The notes beneath the pieces are model-generated. The model ran no database searches and was not told the DNA's origin. It saw only the letters and a list, made by a program, of their open reading frames with translations. Shown piece by piece: positions 62,215 to 64,000 of a stretch of DNA of 64,000 nucleotides; within the stretch, counting starts at the first letter, position 1, and every line of letters starts with the position of its first letter. This stretch comes from Eriocheir sinensis (lineage: Eukaryota > Arthropoda > Malacostraca > Decapoda > Varunidae), in contig NC_066517.1 of the NCBI RefSeq assembly GCF_024679095.1, positions 3,128,105-3,192,104 on the forward strand. Direction: 5' to 3'. Position numbers and translations under genes: made by a program.

Positions 62215-62870
62215 GACCGTGGGGAGGAAGGAGGGAGGGAGGAGGGAGGAGTGAGGGGGGGGGTCCATCAAAAGCATCATCATCAACATCATTAGCCACA
62301 GAAGACAGGAATGGCGGCTGTCTGTCTGTCTATCTGTGTCTGTCTGTGTCTATCTTCGGAGGCTGTGGTTAAGGGGAGAAGAGGAGGAGGAGGGGGAGGA
62401 GGAGGAGGAGGAGGAGGAGGAAGGAGATAGTATGAGAGGTTACGGGTTGGGGAGGGATGTGGGGTGTCTGTCTGTCTCTGTCTGTGTCTCTGTCTGTCTG
62501 CGGTGGAGAATGTGGTCGAGGAGAGAAGAAGAGGAGGAGGGGGAGGAGGGAGATAGTTGAGGAGGTTACGGGTTGGGGAGAGGTGTCTGTCTGTCTGTCT
62601 GTCTGTCTGGGGTGGGGATGTGGTGTATGAGGAAAGAGGAGGAGGAGGAGGAGGAAGGAGATAATATGGGAGGTTACGGGTTGGGGAGGGGGGGAGGGGT
62701 GTGAGGTGTCGTTTCTGTCTGTCTGCGGTGTAGGATGTGGTCTATGAGAGAAGAGGAGGAGGAGGAGGAGGAGGAGGAAGGAAGAGAAGTAGGGGAGGTC
62801 ACAGTTAGGTTGATAGGGGTGAGGAGGAGGAGGAGGAGGAGCAAGGGGTCGTTAGGGGGAGGGGGGGTTA
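62215..62870. repeat. GGA-rich region with about 120-bp tandem units and GTCT runs
   Basis: Four units each contain TGTCTGTCTG, GTGG(T/A)(G/T)..GAGG, (GGA)n and GAGGTTACGGGTTGGGGAG (about 62430, 62560, 62665; degraded at 62790). This is a purine-rich minisatellite. Confidence 0.88.
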
Positions 62871-62879
62871 GCGGGTGTT

Positions 62880-63078
62880 AGGGGGGCGGGGGTCCTTGAA
62901 GGGGCGGCCATATTGGCGGGCAAATATCCGTGGAGTGGGCGCGGGAGCCGGTAATCCCACTCGCTACTCCGCGGGCACGTCCTTCTCAGTTTTCAATTAC
63001 AGGATTTTACGCATGAAGACCAACGTTTTTGTCCGCGAGCAAACACCGGCGGGGGCTCCTTGCATTAGTGGCGAGGGG
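62880..63078. other. GC-rich complex island, candidate promoter or conserved element
   Basis: It contains GGGGCGGCCATATTGGCGGG, then GGTAATCCCACTCGCTACTC and GTTTTTGTCCGCGAGCAAAC. It is CpG-rich, lacks a long frame and is bounded by purine repeats on both sides. Promoter or enhancer function is only a possibility. Confidence 0.35.
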
Positions 63079-63079
63079 G

Positions 63080-64000
63080 GCGGGGGGCAGTAGGGAAGGA
63101 GGCGGGGGGAAGAAGGGAGGGAGGGAGGGAGAGAGAAGGAAGGAAGGAGGGGGCGAAGAAGGAGGCAGAGGCAGGGGTGAAGAAGGGAAGGAGAGCGAGA
63201 GAGTAAGAGGAAAGGAGAGGTGATGAAAAGAGGGAGGGAGGGAGGGAGGGAGAGAGAGAAGGAAGGAAGGAGGGGGCGAAGAAGGAGGCAGAGGCAGGGG
63301 TGAAGAAGGGAAGGAGAGCGAGAGGGTAAGAGGAAAGGAGAATGAGGGAAAAAAGGGAGGGAGGGGGAGAGAGAGGGTTAGAGAGGGTAGAAGGGGGGGG
63401 AAATGGGAGGGGCTGAAGAAGGGAGGGAGGTAGAGAGGATGAGAGAGAGGATAGGAAGGGTAAAGAGGAAAGGAAGGAAAACAGAAGGAGAGGGAGGGTA
63501 TGAAGGAGAGAAAGAGTTGGAAGAAAAGGAGGTAAGAGAGATATGGAGGGAAGGAAGAAGAGAGAGAGAGATAAAGAGAGGAAGAAAAAGGGGTTAAAAA
63601 AGATGAAGGGGAGGAAGAAAGGAGAGAAAGAGATAAAGATAAAAAGAAATTGAGGTAAAAAAAAGATGAAGGGAAGGAAGAAAGGAGAGAAAGAGATGAA
63701 GATAGGAAGAAAAAGGAGGTTAAAAAAGATGAAGGGAAGGAAGAAGGGAGAGAAACAGATAAAGACAAAAAGAAAAGGAGGTTAAAAATAGATGGAGGGA
63801 AGGAAGAAAGGAGAGAACGGGATGAAGATAGGAAGAAAAAGGAGGTTAGAAAAATATGGAGGGAGGGAAGGAGAGAAGGAAGGATGGAGATAGGAAGAAA
63901 ATGAAGGTTAGGAAAATATGGAGGGAGGGAAGAAAGGAGAGAAGGAAGGATGGAGATAAGAAGAAAAATGAGGGAGGGAAGGAGAGAAGGAAGAATGAAG
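63080..64000. repeat. Homopurine tract with about 120-bp then about 60-100-bp repeat units
   Basis: GAGAGAAGGAAGGAAGGAGG, then GGGCGAAGAAGGAGGCAGAG at 63128-63220, is repeated at 63250-63340. From 63540 onward, units with GATGAAGGGAAGGAAG, GAAAGAGAT and AGGAAGAAAAAGGAGGTTA recur. It runs off the end of the window. Confidence 0.92.

Noticed and set aside
62896..62915. SRF CArG box in GGCCATATTGGC
   Set aside because: The CC(A/T)6GG consensus needs six A/T; only five are present.

Overview
This is a eukaryotic, intron-rich and extremely repeat-dense window. The gene families, the mix of RTE-like and CR1-like LINEs, tRNA-derived SINEs, TTAA-flanked and hAT miniature elements, and kilobase-scale microsatellites all fit a decapod crustacean (perhaps a crab). 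That assignment is inference; no marker gene proves it. There is no operon logic, phage, CRISPR or prokaryotic signal.

Three protein-coding genes are supported, all on the + strand and each with clean GT-AG introns whose phases match. (1) 760-4073: complete two-exon LRSAM1, an LRR / coiled-coil / SAM / PSAP / RING E3 ubiquitin ligase, predicted 783 aa. (2) 19432-31194: four coding exons of a lysine/glutamate-rich nucleolar protein with one RRM resembling Nop6, predicted 401 aa, its introns filled with LINEs and a 76-bp minisatellite. (3) 38320-56421: twelve coding exons of a divergent importin-alpha, predicted 601 aa. Two of the tryptophans that normally build its major NLS-binding site are replaced, while the minor site is intact; it also has a long Ser/Arg/Pro-rich N-terminus in place of an obvious canonical IBB domain.

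Layout: 1-0.76 kb is upstream/5'UTR sequence. 4.1-19.4 kb is gene-poor, with LINE 3' ends, a 1.0-kb pogo/Tc1-like element, a 142-bp minisatellite split by a hAT-like element, TTAA-flanked MITEs and a 340-bp (TA)n tract. 19.4-31.2 kb is the Nop6-like gene with two nested LINEs. 31.2-38.3 kb holds LINE/SINE fragments, pyrimidine tracts and a 42-bp tandem repeat. 38.3-56.4 kb is the importin-alpha gene; its introns carry a 444-bp (AC)n, a 3-kb TTCC-type minisatellite and a foldback hAT element with a perfect 8-bp target duplication. 56.4-64 kb has no gene: a decayed RTE fragment, long homopyrimidine then homopurine tracts, and two short complex islands (59.9-60.2 and 62.9-63.1 kb).

The three proteins (ubiquitin ligation, nucleolar RNA binding, nuclear import) are not an evident functional cluster. 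The most interesting candidates are the altered NLS-groove residues of the importin-alpha, the 76-bp minisatellite that appears to be built from copies of the 3' splice site of the exon it precedes, and the foldback hAT element.
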